This document shows positions 54,171 through 63,991 of a stretch of 64,000 nucleotides of DNA, one piece after another. Source of the DNA: Tepidibacter aestuarii (lineage in GTDB: Bacteria > Bacillota > Clostridia > Peptostreptococcales > Peptostreptococcaceae). The stretch spans positions 2,232,001 to 2,296,000 of the forward strand of contig NZ_OW235315.1 of the NCBI RefSeq assembly GCF_934924865.1. The letters are read 5' to 3'. Each line of letters begins with the position of its first letter. Position 1 is the first letter of the stretch. The position numbers were made by a program, and so were the translations under genes. The notes beneath the pieces were generated by a model. That model searched no databases. It worked only from the letters and a program-made list of their open reading frames with translations, and was not told the DNA's origin.

Positions 54171-55039
54171 CCAAATACTCTTTTAGTTATACTACATCCT
54201 GTGCAAGTAGCTGCTACACCACCTAAAGCTGTTTCTCTAAGCTCCATAGGAAGAGCTTTTCCTACTTTATACATAGATTCAACAACCTCATCAAATGGTA
54301 TTATACTTTCAACTCCAGCAAGTCCCATTTCAGCAGATATTAATGCATTTGCAACTCCTATAGCATTTCTCTTTTGACATGGAGCCTCTACAAGTCCAGC
54401 TATCGGATCACATACAAGTCCCATTATATTCTTTAATGTAGTAGATGCTGCATGTATAGCTTGTCTTGGGCTACCTCCCATCATCTCAACTACACCAGCT
54501 GCTGCCATAGCTGCCGCTGCACCAGTTTCCGCTTGACATCCGCCTTCTGCTCCTGCAACAGTAGCATTTCTTGTTATTATAGCTCCTATAGCAGCTCCAG
54601 CAAATATTGCATTTAACATATCTTCATCGCTTAATCCGTATTCCTCAGCAACTGTTATTATAGCAGCAGGAAGTATTCCACACGACCCTGCTGTAGGTGC
54701 GGCAACGATAAGACCCATAGAAGCATTAACCTCTAAAACTCCCATAGCAGCACTTATAGCTTTTGACATTAAAGACCCACATACAGTTTTACTAGTTTCT
54801 AATCTATTTCTTATAAGCTTTGCTTCTCCGCCTATAAGACCTCCAACTGACTTTATATCTTCTGTTATACTCTTATTAATAGAATTTTTCATTATCTCTA
54901 AACTACGAGACATTCTTTCCATTATTTCTTCTCTAGTCTTTGAAGTTAAATCTATTTCTCTCTCTATACAAACTTCATATATTGTCTTATTTTGCTTCTC
55001 ACATATATCTAATAATTCTTTACCATTAGTAAAATTCAT
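54167..55039 (-). CDS. sdaAA: L-serine dehydratase, alpha subunit
   Basis: Catalytic Fe-S subunit of the anaerobe-type L-serine ammonia-lyase, 290 residues. Serine is converted to pyruvate and ammonia. Cluster ligands in CDPIAGLVEAPCQKRN and TCTGCSI, plus GLIVAAPTAGSCGILPAAI, are intact. ATG 55039 follows AAAAGGTG; ATG 55048 overlaps. It lies 25 bases after sdaAB. Confidence 0.95.
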   Translation of the reverse strand: MNFTNGKELLDICEKQNKTIYEVCIEREIDLTSKTREEIMERMSRSLEIMKNSINKSITEDIKSVGGLIGGEAKLIRNRLETSKTVCGSLMSKAISAAMGVLEVNASMGLIVAAPTAGSCGILPAAIITVAEEYGLSDEDMLNAIFAGAAIGAIITRNATVAGAEGGCQAETGAAAAMAAAGVVEMMGGSPRQAIHAASTTLKNIMGLVCDPIAGLVEAPCQKRNAIGVANALISAEMGLAGVESIIPFDEVVESMYKVGKALPMELRETALGGVAATCTGCSITKRVFG

Positions 55040-55064
55040 AAATATCACCTTTTCCCTACAATAT

Positions 55065-55739
55065 TTACATTTCTTCTATTATAAATGCATCCTGTATTAA
55101 CTTATTATTAGACTTTATATCAACTATTACATTAGAATCAATTTTGTCATCAGCCTCTATTATAGTAAAAGCTTCATTTCCTTTTTCTTCTCTATATATA
55201 CTCATAAATGCTATATTAATATTGTTGTCAGCAACACAATTAGTTATATGAGCTGCAGCTCCTGGTAAATCCCATTGTTTAACTACTAAAGTTGGATATG
55301 CTCCCGTAAATTGTATCGCTAATCCATTTAATTCAGTTATTTTTATATTTCCGCCTCCAATTGAAGCTCCCATAACTTCTACATTTCTATTATCATCAGT
55401 CTCTATTATAAACTTAACAGTATTAGGATGTTTATCATCTCCTAAATCTGTTGGAATCATTTCAAACTCTAATCCTCTTTCTTTAGCTATTTCAAATGAT
55501 GTTTTTATTCTGTCATCATCCGGAGAAAATCCTAATATTCCTCCTACAAGAGCCTTATCAGTACCATGACCCTTATAAGTTTGAGCAAAAGATCCATGAA
55601 GTAAGAACTTTACTTTTTTAACACTTCCCCCTGCCATTTTTCTTGCCATACTTCCTAGCTTTGCAGCACCTGCTGTATGAGAACTTGAAGGTCCGATCAT
55701 ATTAGGCCCTACTACATCAAAAACACTATAGTCTTTCAT
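55065..55739 (-). CDS. sdaAB: L-serine dehydratase, beta subunit
   Basis: Beta subunit with an N-terminal SDH domain (VFDVVGPNMIGPSSSHTAGA) and a C-terminal ACT domain (QFTGAYPTLVVKQWDLPGAAAHI), 224 residues. The ACT domain likely mediates serine sensing. AAAGGAG precedes ATG. First gene of sdaAB-sdaAA, an oxygen-labile amino acid fermentation system. Confidence 0.95.
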   Translation of the reverse strand: MKDYSVFDVVGPNMIGPSSSHTAGAAKLGSMARKMAGGSVKKVKFLLHGSFAQTYKGHGTDKALVGGILGFSPDDDRIKTSFEIAKERGLEFEMIPTDLGDDKHPNTVKFIIETDDNRNVEVMGASIGGGNIKITELNGLAIQFTGAYPTLVVKQWDLPGAAAHITNCVADNNINIAFMSIYREEKGNEAFTIIEADDKIDSNVIVDIKSNNKLIQDAFIIEEM

Positions 55740-56162
55740 TAGTTTCTCCTTTCAAATTACACAATATGATAGTTTAATTATTACAAATTAATTATACTAC
55801 AAAAAATATCATTATACTATATTTTTTTTCAATATATTACACGCATTTTATTATTAATTTTATTATATTTTGTAATTTATTAATAATATTTTATATTTAT
55901 AAATATAATAAATCGTTTTCCATACATTATTTTTTACTTTTTTACATCTACTTTATTCTTGATATAATAAAATAAGTTTTAAAAAATTATATTTTTCTAT
56001 AATTTTTTATTCATCTTAAATAATTTACTTTTTATAGATTTTTAGATATTTTCCTATAAAACTTAGTTGTATTGAGAATATCGTTATATGAATAGTATTT
56101 CCATAGATAGTTTTGATAACTCACATATAATCTAAGAAAAAAACATTAAGTTATAAGTATAA
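55740..56162. other. Long AT-rich intergenic region upstream of sdaAB
   Basis: About 420 bases between sdaAB and the ridA terminator, almost all A and T. It must contain the sdaAB promoter; several TATAAT-like boxes occur and none can be singled out. No reading frame or structured RNA is evident. A CodY or other regulatory site is possible but not identified. Confidence 0.45.
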
Positions 56163-56203
56163 AAAAAAGACTGTTAGCATTATAATGCTAACAGTCTTAA
56201 ATT
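56163..56203 (-). terminator. Terminator of ridA
   Basis: AAGACTGTTAGCATTA and TAATGCTAACAGTCTT followed by eight T on the minus strand. Confidence 0.92.
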
Positions 56204-56213
56204 AAATATTTTA

Positions 56214-56597
56214 TTATTTTACAACTGCTATAACTTCAATTTCAACTTTAACGTCTCTTGGAAGTCTAGCAACTTCTACACAAGCTCTAGCTGGCTTGTT
56301 TTCTCCGAAGTACTCAGCGTATACTTCGTTGATTTGTCCAAATTCATTCATATCTTTAATGAATACAGTACTCTTTACTACATCTGCAAAAGTAGCTCCT
56401 GCTTCAGCTAATATAGCTTTTACATTTTCTAATGATCTAGCAGTTTGCTCTTTAACTCCACCTTCAACTACTTCCATAGTAGCTGGGTCAAATGGAACTT
56501 GTCCAGATACGAATAATAAGTTTCCAGCCTTTACAGCTTGAGAATATGGTCCTATAGCCTTTGGTGCATTATCTGTATGAATTACTTGATTGTTCAT
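56214..56597 (-). CDS. ridA: Enamine/imine deaminase RidA
   Basis: RidA/YjgF protein that hydrolyses reactive enamines made by PLP enzymes, 127 residues. Family signatures [28 protein letters not shown] and the key Arg in [16 protein letters not shown] are all present. AGGAGGGT precedes ATG. It is 83 bases after the threonine deaminase gene, whose 2-aminocrotonate product is its substrate. Confidence 0.96.
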   Translation of the reverse strand: MNNQVIHTDNAPKAIGPYSQAVKAGNLLFVSGQVPFDPATMEVVEGGVKEQTARSLENVKAILAEAGATFADVVKSTVFIKDMNEFGQINEVYAEYFGENKPARACVEVARLPRDVKVEIEVIAVVK

Positions 56598-56680
56598 GTT
56601 AAAACCCTCCTAAAAAAATCTTTGATTTATTTTAATTATACTATAAATTTATAATAATAAAAGGTAAATTTTAGTTTATA

Positions 56681-57898
56681 TTATTTATTTTTAACTTTTA
56701 CTTGGTATCCATTTTCTTCAACCTTAGATATTATATCTTTTATATGATCATTATCAAAAGTTTCAAGAACTATATCTACCTCTTGAGTTCCTAAAAGAAC
56801 TTCATTACCCATTCTACTTTGGTTTATATGAAGTATATTAGCCTTAGTTTCAGCTATTAAGTTTATGAACTTTAACATTTCTCCACACTTATCTGGAAGT
56901 ATAGTATTAAAGCATAATCTTCTTCCTTCTTTTTCTAATCCTTTATCTATTATTCTATAAAGCATATTTACATCTATGTTTCCGCCAGAAATTACTCCAA
57001 CTACATTCTTATTAGTTTCTTTTACTTTACCACTCATTATAGCAGCTGTACAAACAGCACCAGCACCTTCGGCAACTATCTTATCTTTTTCTGTTAAGAA
57101 AAGAATTGCTTGAGCTATTTCTTCTTCAGTTACAGTTACTATTTCATCTACGAACTCTTCTATTATTTCAAAAGTTAAATCTCCAGGAGTCTTTACAGCT
57201 ATACCATCAGCTATTGTTGGAGCTTTAAAGAATGTTGTAACTTCTCCAGCTTCTCTTGATGCCTTCATAGAACCTATATTTTCTGATTGAACACCTATTA
57301 TCTTAACTTTTGGATTTAATGCTTTTGCAGCAACAGCAATACCAGATATTATACCGCCACCACCGATTGGCGCTAATATTATGTCAACGTTTTCAAGATC
57401 TTCAAATATTTCAAGCGCTATAGTTCCTTGTCCTGCTATAACGTATGGATCATTGAATGGGTGAAGGAATGTAGCTCCTGTTTCTTTTTGTATTTCTACA
57501 GCCTTTGCATAAGCATCATCATATACAAGTCCGTTTAATACAACTTCTGCTCCATAAGACTTAGTAGCAGCTACCTTTGCAAGTGGCGCAGTCGCAGGCA
57601 TAGCTATAGTAGCTTTAATTCCATTCATCTTAGCTCCTAAAGCAACTCCTTGTGCATGGTTTCCTGCACTTGATGCTATAACTCCACATTGCTTTTCTTC
57701 TTCAGTTAAGTTAGCTATTTTATTAACAGCCCCTCTTATTTTGAAAGATCCTGTCTTTTGTAAGTTTTCTAATTTTAAAAATACTCTATTATTGCTCATA
57801 TTACTAAGAGCTGTACATTCTAATAATTTAGTTTTAACTGCTATACCACTAATTGCTTCTCTTGCTTTTTTAACATCTTCTAAAGTAACTTTCGCCAT
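56681..57898 (-). CDS. ilvA: Threonine ammonia-lyase
   Basis: PLP-dependent threonine deaminase giving 2-oxobutyrate, 405 residues. KTGSFKIRGAVNK has the PLP lysine, SSAGNHAQGVALGA and IGGGGIISGIAVAAK the phosphate loops; a single C-terminal ACT domain (MLKFINLIAETKANILHINQ) makes it the short catabolic/biosynthetic form rather than long IlvA. ATG 57898 with AAGGAGTG; ATG 57907 overlaps. In line with ridA. Confidence 0.93.
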   Translation of the reverse strand: MAKVTLEDVKKAREAISGIAVKTKLLECTALSNMSNNRVFLKLENLQKTGSFKIRGAVNKIANLTEEEKQCGVIASSAGNHAQGVALGAKMNGIKATIAMPATAPLAKVAATKSYGAEVVLNGLVYDDAYAKAVEIQKETGATFLHPFNDPYVIAGQGTIALEIFEDLENVDIILAPIGGGGIISGIAVAAKALNPKVKIIGVQSENIGSMKASREAGEVTTFFKAPTIADGIAVKTPGDLTFEIIEEFVDEIVTVTEEEIAQAILFLTEKDKIVAEGAGAVCTAAIMSGKVKETNKNVVGVISGGNIDVNMLYRIIDKGLEKEGRRLCFNTILPDKCGEMLKFINLIAETKANILHINQSRMGNEVLLGTQEVDIVLETFDNDHIKDIISKVEENGYQVKVKNK

Positions 57899-58018
57899 TA
57901 TTATCACTCCTTAAGTTAATTATTCCACAACATGTATTTTACATCGTATTTTGCTAAAAATCAACAAGAAAATCGTTTTCACAATTTTATAATTTATCGA
58001 ACTATTATATTCCAAATA

Positions 58019-58057
58019 AAAAACACTGTTGTTCACAGGAACTGGACAGTGTTTTTC
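58019..58057 (-). terminator. Terminator of lysA
   Basis: AAAAACACTGT-CCAGTTCCTGTGAACA-ACAGTGTTTTTT: strong stem with a T-run on the minus strand; inner GTTC/GAAC-type pairing extends it. Confidence 0.8.
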
Positions 58058-58128
58058 GTTTTTTTATAGTCTTTTCACACTAGTTTTAGCCGGTTTAAAT
58101 TTCATTATTTTACGTTTTTATTATATTT

Positions 58129-59418
58129 TTATATGCAATTTTTTATCAAATCATTGTAGTCTTGTCTCTTGCAAACAAGCTTGTATTCGCCCTTATTTAC
58201 GAATACAACACCAGGTATTAGAGCCATATTATAGTTACTTGCCATAGAATATCCATAAGCTCCTGTAGACATTATTGTCAACAAATCTCCCTCATTAACT
58301 TTAGGAAGATCGACATCCCTTATCAATATATCTCCACTTTCACAACACTTTCCACATACAGTAACTTTTTCAACAAATCTATCTTCAACCCTGTTAGTCA
58401 ATGCAACCTCATACTCTGCCTTATAAAGAGCAGGTCTTATATTATCCGTCATTCCTCCATCTACAGATACATATTTTCTAACTCCTTTTATATTTTTTAT
58501 AGCTCCAACCTCGTAAATAGTAACACCAGAATTAGCTATAATAGATCTTCCTGGTTCTATTATTATTCTTGGCATTTTTATATTCATATTGATCGCATTT
58601 GATTCTGTAGAATTTAATATAGTATCTGTATAATTTCTTATATCTGTTGGATTTGTATCTTCATTATAATAAACTCCAAATCCACCTCCTATATCAAATT
58701 CTTCTATAGTATAATTAAAAATTTCCTTAATCTCTTTTATTATATTCATCATAACATTAGATAAGTTTATGTAAGTCTCAACCTCACATATTTGAGACCC
58801 AACGTGACAATGAATACCTAAAAGATTTATATTTTTATATTCTAAACAGTTTCTAACAGCTCCTAAATAATCTTTTTCATTCATACTGAATCCAAATTTT
58901 GTATCTATAACACCAGTTTTTATATATTCATGTGTATTAGAATCAACACCTGGTGATATCCTAATCAACACATTTATTTTTTTATTTTTTTGACCCGCTA
59001 TTTCATCTATCATTTTAAGTTCTGTAAAATTATCTACAACAAACCTTCCAACTCCATAATCAATTCCCATAACTATCTCATTTTTACTTTTGTTATTTCC
59101 ATGGAAAATAATATTTTTCATAGGAAAGCCTGAGTATTTAGCTACATATAATTCTCCTCCAGATACTACATCTAAATAAGCACCTTCTTCTTTTAATATA
59201 GAACACATATATGGTGTTAAAAAAGCCTTGCCCGCATATGCTACTATATTTTTACCTGAACATTCAAAGTTTTGCTTGAATTTTCTTATGTTGTTTCTTA
59301 CTAACTCTTCATCATATACATATAAAGGAGTTTTGAACTCTTTAGCTATATCAGATAACTTAAAATCATGTATATACATCTCATTTTCTTTAACATTGTA
59401 ATTTCCAAATAACCTCAT
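58129..59418 (-). CDS. lysA: Diaminopimelate decarboxylase
   Basis: Last step of lysine synthesis: meso-DAP to L-lysine. 429 residues. PLP lysine in VAYAGKAFLTPYMC, HGNNKSKNE, LLGIHCHVGSQI, DIGGGFGVYY and GKCCESGDILI are family motifs. ATG follows TAGGGGTG. Controlled by a lysine riboswitch with a terminator upstream. Confidence 0.96.
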   Translation of the reverse strand: MRLFGNYNVKENEMYIHDFKLSDIAKEFKTPLYVYDEELVRNNIRKFKQNFECSGKNIVAYAGKAFLTPYMCSILKEEGAYLDVVSGGELYVAKYSGFPMKNIIFHGNNKSKNEIVMGIDYGVGRFVVDNFTELKMIDEIAGQKNKKINVLIRISPGVDSNTHEYIKTGVIDTKFGFSMNEKDYLGAVRNCLEYKNINLLGIHCHVGSQICEVETYINLSNVMMNIIKEIKEIFNYTIEEFDIGGGFGVYYNEDTNPTDIRNYTDTILNSTESNAINMNIKMPRIIIEPGRSIIANSGVTIYEVGAIKNIKGVRKYVSVDGGMTDNIRPALYKAEYEVALTNRVEDRFVEKVTVCGKCCESGDILIRDVDLPKVNEGDLLTIMSTGAYGYSMASNYNMALIPGVVFVNKGEYKLVCKRQDYNDLIKNCI

Positions 59419-59449
59419 CTAAATCACACCCCTATTTTTTGAGTATAAA

Positions 59450-59495
59450 TAAAAAACAGCCTAAGCACCCCAAAGGAATGCTCAAGCTGTTTTAA
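59450..59495 (-). terminator. Lysine-riboswitch expression-platform terminator
   Basis: AAAACAGCTTGAGCA pairs with TGCTTAGGCTGTTTT (few mismatches), followed by TTATTT. It lies between the aptamer and lysA and would stop transcription when lysine is bound. Confidence 0.88.
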
Positions 59496-59510
59496 TATAC
59501 TCAAACAAAA

Positions 59511-59681
59511 CCTCTGTAGCTCTCCATCGAAACCGATGACAGCTGCATACATATTTTGCATACAGCCAGAAAAATGACTTTGCATATCATTTATCTTCGG
59601 CCACAATTCCTTTCGTCTTACTTCAAAGCTTGCCAGCTCCATAAAACTAATATTAATTGCGGCTCCTCTACCTTAGGTTAT
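59511..59681 (-). promoter_or_regulatory. Lysine riboswitch (L-box) aptamer
   Basis: Minus-strand sequence carries the core of the lysine aptamer: GGTAGAGGAGCCGC at the 5' end, GAAGTAAGACGAAAGG, GGCCGAAGATAAATG, and the closing GATGGAGAGCTACAG that pairs with the start region. It sits between a promoter and the lysA attenuator. Function (lysine-induced termination) follows from the family. Confidence 0.93.
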
Positions 59682-59701
59682 TAATATTTTATTTTTTTAA
59701 A

Positions 59702-59731
59702 ATTGTATCACAATTAAGTCACAATGTCCAA
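59702..59731 (-). promoter_or_regulatory. Predicted promoter of the lysA leader
   Basis: TTGGAC and TACAAT with an 18-base spacer, ending about 20 bases before the riboswitch. Confidence 0.6.
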
Positions 59732-59737
59732 CTTTTT

Positions 59738-62146
59738 TTATTTTACAACTATATTAACTAATTTTTTAGGAACAGCTATAACTTTAACTATTTCCTTGCC
59801 TTCAGTAAGTTCTTTTATTTTTTCATCTGCTAATGCCTTTTCTTGCATTTCTTCTCTTGTAACATTAGCACTTAAGTTTAACTTACCTCTAACCTTACCA
59901 TTAATTTGAACAACAACTTCTATCTCATCCTTAACAAGAGCAGTTTCATCATACTCAGGCCATGATATTTCTGATGCACTTCCTTCTTTTCCTATAATAC
60001 TCCAAAGTTGTTCTCCAACGTGTGGTGTAAATGGTGAGATTATAGTTACTATAGCTTCTATACCTTCTTTTAGTATACCTTCTTTTCTATTTTCATTTTC
60101 TTTATACTTGTACATCTCATTAACAAGCTCCATAAGAGCAGATATTGCAGTATTGAATCCAAATTTACCAGATATGTCATCAGTAACTTTTTTGATTGTA
60201 GAATGTATAACAAATCTAGCTTGTTTATCTTCTTTAGATAAATTTTCAAGATTAGTCTCTGCATTTACACAATCCTTTAACTCTTCTACTAATCTAAATA
60301 CTCTATTTATAAATCTATAACATCCTTCTACACCTTGTTCAGACCAATCTAAATCTCTCTCAGGAGGTGCAGCAAATAATACGAATAATCTAGCAGTATC
60401 CGCTCCATATTTTTCAATTATCTCTAAAGGACTAACTACATTACCTTTAGACTTTGACATTTTAGCTCCTTCTTTTAATACCATTCCTTGAGTTAATAAG
60501 TTCTTAAATGGCTCATCAAAATCTACCATATCTAAATCCTTTAAAACCTTAACGAAGAATCTTGAGTAAAGCAGGTGAAGTATAGCGTGTTCTACTCCTC
60601 CTATATATTGGTCAACAGGCATCCACTTTTGTACTAGCTCTTTATCGAAAGCTTCATTTTCATTTCTAGCATCTATATATCTTAAGAAATACCAAGATGA
60701 ATCTATGAATGTATCCATAGTATCCATTTCTCTTCTAGCTGGCTTTGAGCATTTAGGACACGTTGTATTCATAAAGCTTTCAGAAGTTATTAAAGGAGAT
60801 TGTCCTTTTCCTGTAAATTCAACATCAGTTGGTAATTCAACAGGTAGATTCTCTCTTTCAACAGGAACAGTTCCACAATCTTCACAATAAACTATCGGAA
60901 TAGGACAACCCCAATATCTTTGTCTTGATATTAACCAGTCTCTTAATCTATAGTTTATAGTCTTTTTACCTATTTTAGATTCTTCTAATTTTTCAACTAT
61001 TTTTTCAAAAGCTTCTTTAGAATCCATTCCATTGAATTCTTCTGAATTTATCATTTTTGAATCTTCATCTATAACAGGTATTATTTCTAGTTCGTATTTT
61101 TTAGCAAATTCTTCATCTCTATCATCATGTGCTGGAACTGCCATTATAGCTCCTGTTCCGTAATCTACCATTACATAGTTAGCTATATAAATAGGAATCT
61201 CTTGTCCATTTAATGGATTTATACAGTATCTTCCTATGAACACACCTTCTTTTTCAGTATCGGTAGAAGTTCTTTCTATCTCACTCATATGTTGAATTTT
61301 AGTTTTAAACTCTTTAACAGCTGCCTCATATTCTGTTCCTTTTACAAGTTCCTCAACATATTCATGTTCTGGAGCTAGTACCATATAAGTAACACCATAC
61401 ATAGTATCTGGTCTTGTTGTAAATATTTTTAACTTTTTGTCATATCCCTTTATTTCAAAATCAGCCTCTGCTCCAGTACTCTTTCCTATCCAGTTTTTTT
61501 GCATTATCTTAACTTTCTCAGGCCATCCATCTAGCTTGTCTATATCTTGTAAAAGAACCTCTGCATAATCAGTTATCTTTAAATACCATTGTTCTAAGTC
61601 CTTCTTAATTACAGCAGAATCACATCTTTCACATTCGCCTCCGACTACTTGCTCATTAGCTAAAACCGTTTCACAAGATGGACACCAATTAACGAATGAT
61701 TTTTTCTTATATGCTAGTCCTTTTTCATAGAACTTTAAAAATAAATCTTGAGTCCATTTATAGTAATCAGGAAGACAAGTAGCCACTTCTCTATCCCAAT
61801 CATAGCTAAGACCTAAAAGTTTTAATTGTTCTTTCATCTCTTGTATATTTTCTCTTGTCCATTTATCCGGATGAATTCCATGCTTTATAGCTGCATTTTC
61901 TGCTGGTAATCCAAATGAATCCCATCCCATAGGATGAAGTACATTATATCCTTTCATTTTCATAAATCTAGCAACAACATCTCCTATTGAGTAGTTTCTA
62001 ACATGTCCCATATGAATTTTTCCCGATGGATATGGGAACATCTCTAAAACATAATATTTAGGCTTATCATTTTCAACAGTTTCAAAAGTTTTTTCATCTT
62101 CCCATTTTTTTTGCCAATATGGTTCTATTTGTTTAAAATCATACAT
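59738..62146 (-). CDS. leuS: Leucyl-tRNA synthetase
   Basis: Class I synthetase charging tRNA-Leu, 802 residues. [17 protein letters not shown] (HIGH variant HMGH), zinc-type cysteines ([21 protein letters not shown]), editing domain, and [10 protein letters not shown] are intact. ATG 62146 follows TAGGAGG; family starts [15 protein letters not shown]. An upstream in-frame ATG at 62227 lies in the T-box terminator and is not used. Controlled by a T-box. Confidence 0.97.
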   Translation of the reverse strand: MYDFKQIEPYWQKKWEDEKTFETVENDKPKYYVLEMFPYPSGKIHMGHVRNYSIGDVVARFMKMKGYNVLHPMGWDSFGLPAENAAIKHGIHPDKWTRENIQEMKEQLKLLGLSYDWDREVATCLPDYYKWTQDLFLKFYEKGLAYKKKSFVNWCPSCETVLANEQVVGGECERCDSAVIKKDLEQWYLKITDYAEVLLQDIDKLDGWPEKVKIMQKNWIGKSTGAEADFEIKGYDKKLKIFTTRPDTMYGVTYMVLAPEHEYVEELVKGTEYEAAVKEFKTKIQHMSEIERTSTDTEKEGVFIGRYCINPLNGQEIPIYIANYVMVDYGTGAIMAVPAHDDRDEEFAKKYELEIIPVIDEDSKMINSEEFNGMDSKEAFEKIVEKLEESKIGKKTINYRLRDWLISRQRYWGCPIPIVYCEDCGTVPVERENLPVELPTDVEFTGKGQSPLITSESFMNTTCPKCSKPARREMDTMDTFIDSSWYFLRYIDARNENEAFDKELVQKWMPVDQYIGGVEHAILHLLYSRFFVKVLKDLDMVDFDEPFKNLLTQGMVLKEGAKMSKSKGNVVSPLEIIEKYGADTARLFVLFAAPPERDLDWSEQGVEGCYRFINRVFRLVEELKDCVNAETNLENLSKEDKQARFVIHSTIKKVTDDISGKFGFNTAISALMELVNEMYKYKENENRKEGILKEGIEAIVTIISPFTPHVGEQLWSIIGKEGSASEISWPEYDETALVKDEIEVVVQINGKVRGKLNLSANVTREEMQEKALADEKIKELTEGKEIVKVIAVPKKLVNIVVK

Positions 62147-62202
62147 ATTTAATCCTCCTAAATTTATATTATAATTTTGCTTTTTCATATATTTTTGTAT
62201 AT

Positions 62203-62410
62203 AAAAAACCCCTCTATCCCTATACATTTAGGGACGAGGAGTATATCTCGCGGTACCACCCTAATTGGCTAAAAAGCCCTCTTAGTGTAGCTTATAAGGG
62301 AGCCACCCCTAATAGCATTAACTAGCAAGTTCAAAGGTCCGCTCTACTAGTTTCCAGCAACCACTAGCTCTCTTAAAGAACAAATTCCTTTTACTACTCT
62401 AGACTATTAT
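62203..62410 (-). promoter_or_regulatory. T-box leader of leuS (tRNA-Leu sensing)
   Basis: The minus strand has the T-box motif AGGGTGGTACCGCGAGAT (62262-62245), preceded by a stem I region (AGAGAGCTAGTGGTTGCTGG) and a TTTGAACTTGC segment with CTT, a leucine codon, as possible specifier. A competing terminator follows (CCTC-TCCCTA and TAGGGA-GAGG, then TTTTTT). Uncharged tRNA-Leu should favour the antiterminator and leuS expression. Confidence 0.93.
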
Positions 62411-62416
62411 CTACAT

Positions 62417-62445
62417 ATAATACAACTTTTAAACTAAATTGTCAA
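62417..62445 (-). promoter_or_regulatory. Predicted promoter of the leuS leader
   Basis: TTGACA and TATTAT with a 17-base spacer; the -35 box overlaps the last codons of rsfS. Confidence 0.85.
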
Positions 62446-62785
62446 TATCTACGTTTGGTGCATCTTTCCATAATCTTTCTAAACTATATACATCCCTCTC
62501 ATCATCATGGAATATATGTACTACTACATCTCCATAATCAAGAAGTATCCATCTTGATGTATCTTGTCCTTCCTTTGATATAACACATACGTCATTCTTC
62601 TTAAGCTCATCTTCTACATTATGAGCTATAGCCTTTACTTGTCTTTCTGATGATGCACTAGTTATTATAAAATAATCAGCAACAGAAGATATTTTACCAA
62701 CATTTAGAATAATCGTATCTTCTCCTAATTTATCATCTATAGCATCGTATGCTACTTTTACCATTTTTTCAATATTTTCTATCAT
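62429..62785 (-). CDS. rsfS: Ribosomal silencing factor RsfS
   Basis: Binds L14 to block subunit joining under starvation, 118 residues. GKISSVADYFIITSASSERQVKAIA and GYxD-like LLDYGDVVVHIFHDDERDVYSLE are family marks. AGGAGG precedes ATG. It abuts the upstream LCP gene (stop and start adjacent) and its end holds the leuS promoter. Confidence 0.95.
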   Translation of the reverse strand: MIENIEKMVKVAYDAIDDKLGEDTIILNVGKISSVADYFIITSASSERQVKAIAHNVEDELKKNDVCVISKEGQDTSRWILLDYGDVVVHIFHDDERDVYSLERLWKDAPNVDIDNLV

Positions 62786-63991
62786 TTAATTTCCTCCTCG
62801 AATGTCTTTACCTATTAACACTATTATATCCATATCTTTATCTTCAAGCTTAGATTTGTCTTTTTTCAACTGGCCTTTTCCTATAATCTTTTTTATTTTT
62901 TCAGCTTCTTCTTTTTTAGTATCATAATATATTATAGTCTTAGGATTATTAAAATCATCAGCATTGCCCACTGTATCTGGTTTTAATCCTTGACGTGCAA
63001 GCTTATTAGAAACGTCTGTTGCAACTCCAGATAAACCTGAACCATTAAGCACGGCAATATCTAAATCTGTATTATTTTGATTATTATTAGCATAATAGAG
63101 CTCATTTACTAATTTATTTATTTTATTATTATCAGGATTGTAATAAGATATTCCGTTTATATACATAGCAGTTCCTGGAACAACTTCTTTTCTTATATTA
63201 TTTATATCTATATTTTTAGCTTCCATACCAAGTGATGCCATTTCAGATACACTCATATCAGTATCTACATACATATTAAAAGTATCTATATAATCTTTTA
63301 TTCTAAATATAGATGATGCACTTAGAACCTTTTTAGCTAGAGCGTCCATAAATTTCTGTTGTGACTCTATTCTACCAAGATCTTGATTAGCATATCCCTT
63401 TCTAAATCTCAAAAACTGCATAGCCTTATCTCCATTTAAGACCTGAGTTCCTTTTGAAAGGTTTATGTGAAGAGGTGGAGTAGCGTAAGGATCATTGTAT
63501 TTCATATTCATAGGAACATAGACCTCAACTCCCCCCACATCATCAACTGTCTTATAAAGTGCTTGATAATCTACTTTAACGTAATGATGTATAGGTATTC
63601 CTAAAAGATCTTTAGAAGCTTGAACAGATAATTCAACTCCTCCATATGCGTGTGCAGCATTTATTTTATCATACCCTTTTCTACCTCTTATCTTAACTCT
63701 AGTATCTCTTGGTATTGATAATATTGATGAATCACCTGTTTTAGGGTCCATACTCAAAACCATCATAGTATCAGTTCTAATACCTTTTTTATCTCCATTT
63801 AAGCTGTCAACCCCAAGAAGCAGTACATTAACTCTCTCTTCATCTCCAGGTACAGTTGTAGGTACTTCATCAGGCATTGGGATTTTTACTAATTGATCGT
63901 TTTCTTTAGCTACAATAAGATATAAACTCGTTCCAAATATCATGCTAAATATAACGAAAAAAACTATAAAAATTTTAAAAAAGTGCTTCAA
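62786..63991 (-). CDS. LytR-CpsA-Psr (LCP) family protein with LytR_C domain
   Basis: Membrane-anchored transferase that attaches anionic polymers to peptidoglycan. A signal anchor (FIVFFVIFSMIFGTSLYLIV) precedes the LCP domain with VNVLLLGVDS, GIRTDTMMVLSM, SIPRDTRVKI and FLRFRKGYANQDLGRIESQQ (Arg and Asp residues that bind lipid pyrophosphate), then a C-terminal LytR_C domain (DLDIAVLNGSGLSGVATDVSNKL). A TTG at 63991 is the likely start; the frame stays open to a GTG at the last base, and its ribosome site is partly outside the window. Confidence 0.9.
   Translation of the reverse strand: MKHFFKIFIVFFVIFSMIFGTSLYLIVAKENDQLVKIPMPDEVPTTVPGDEERVNVLLLGVDSLNGDKKGIRTDTMMVLSMDPKTGDSSILSIPRDTRVKIRGRKGYDKINAAHAYGGVELSVQASKDLLGIPIHHYVKVDYQALYKTVDDVGGVEVYVPMNMKYNDPYATPPLHINLSKGTQVLNGDKAMQFLRFRKGYANQDLGRIESQQKFMDALAKKVLSASSIFRIKDYIDTFNMYVDTDMSVSEMASLGMEAKNIDINNIRKEVVPGTAMYINGISYYNPDNNKINKLVNELYYANNNQNNTDLDIAVLNGSGLSGVATDVSNKLARQGLKPDTVGNADDFNNPKTIIYYDTKKEEAEKIKKIIGKGQLKKDKSKLEDKDMDIIVLIGKDIRGGN

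Noticed and set aside
62147..62227. Longer LeuS with 27 extra residues
   Set aside because: The extra codons come from the T-box terminator and leader, and the family starts at [11 protein letters not shown].
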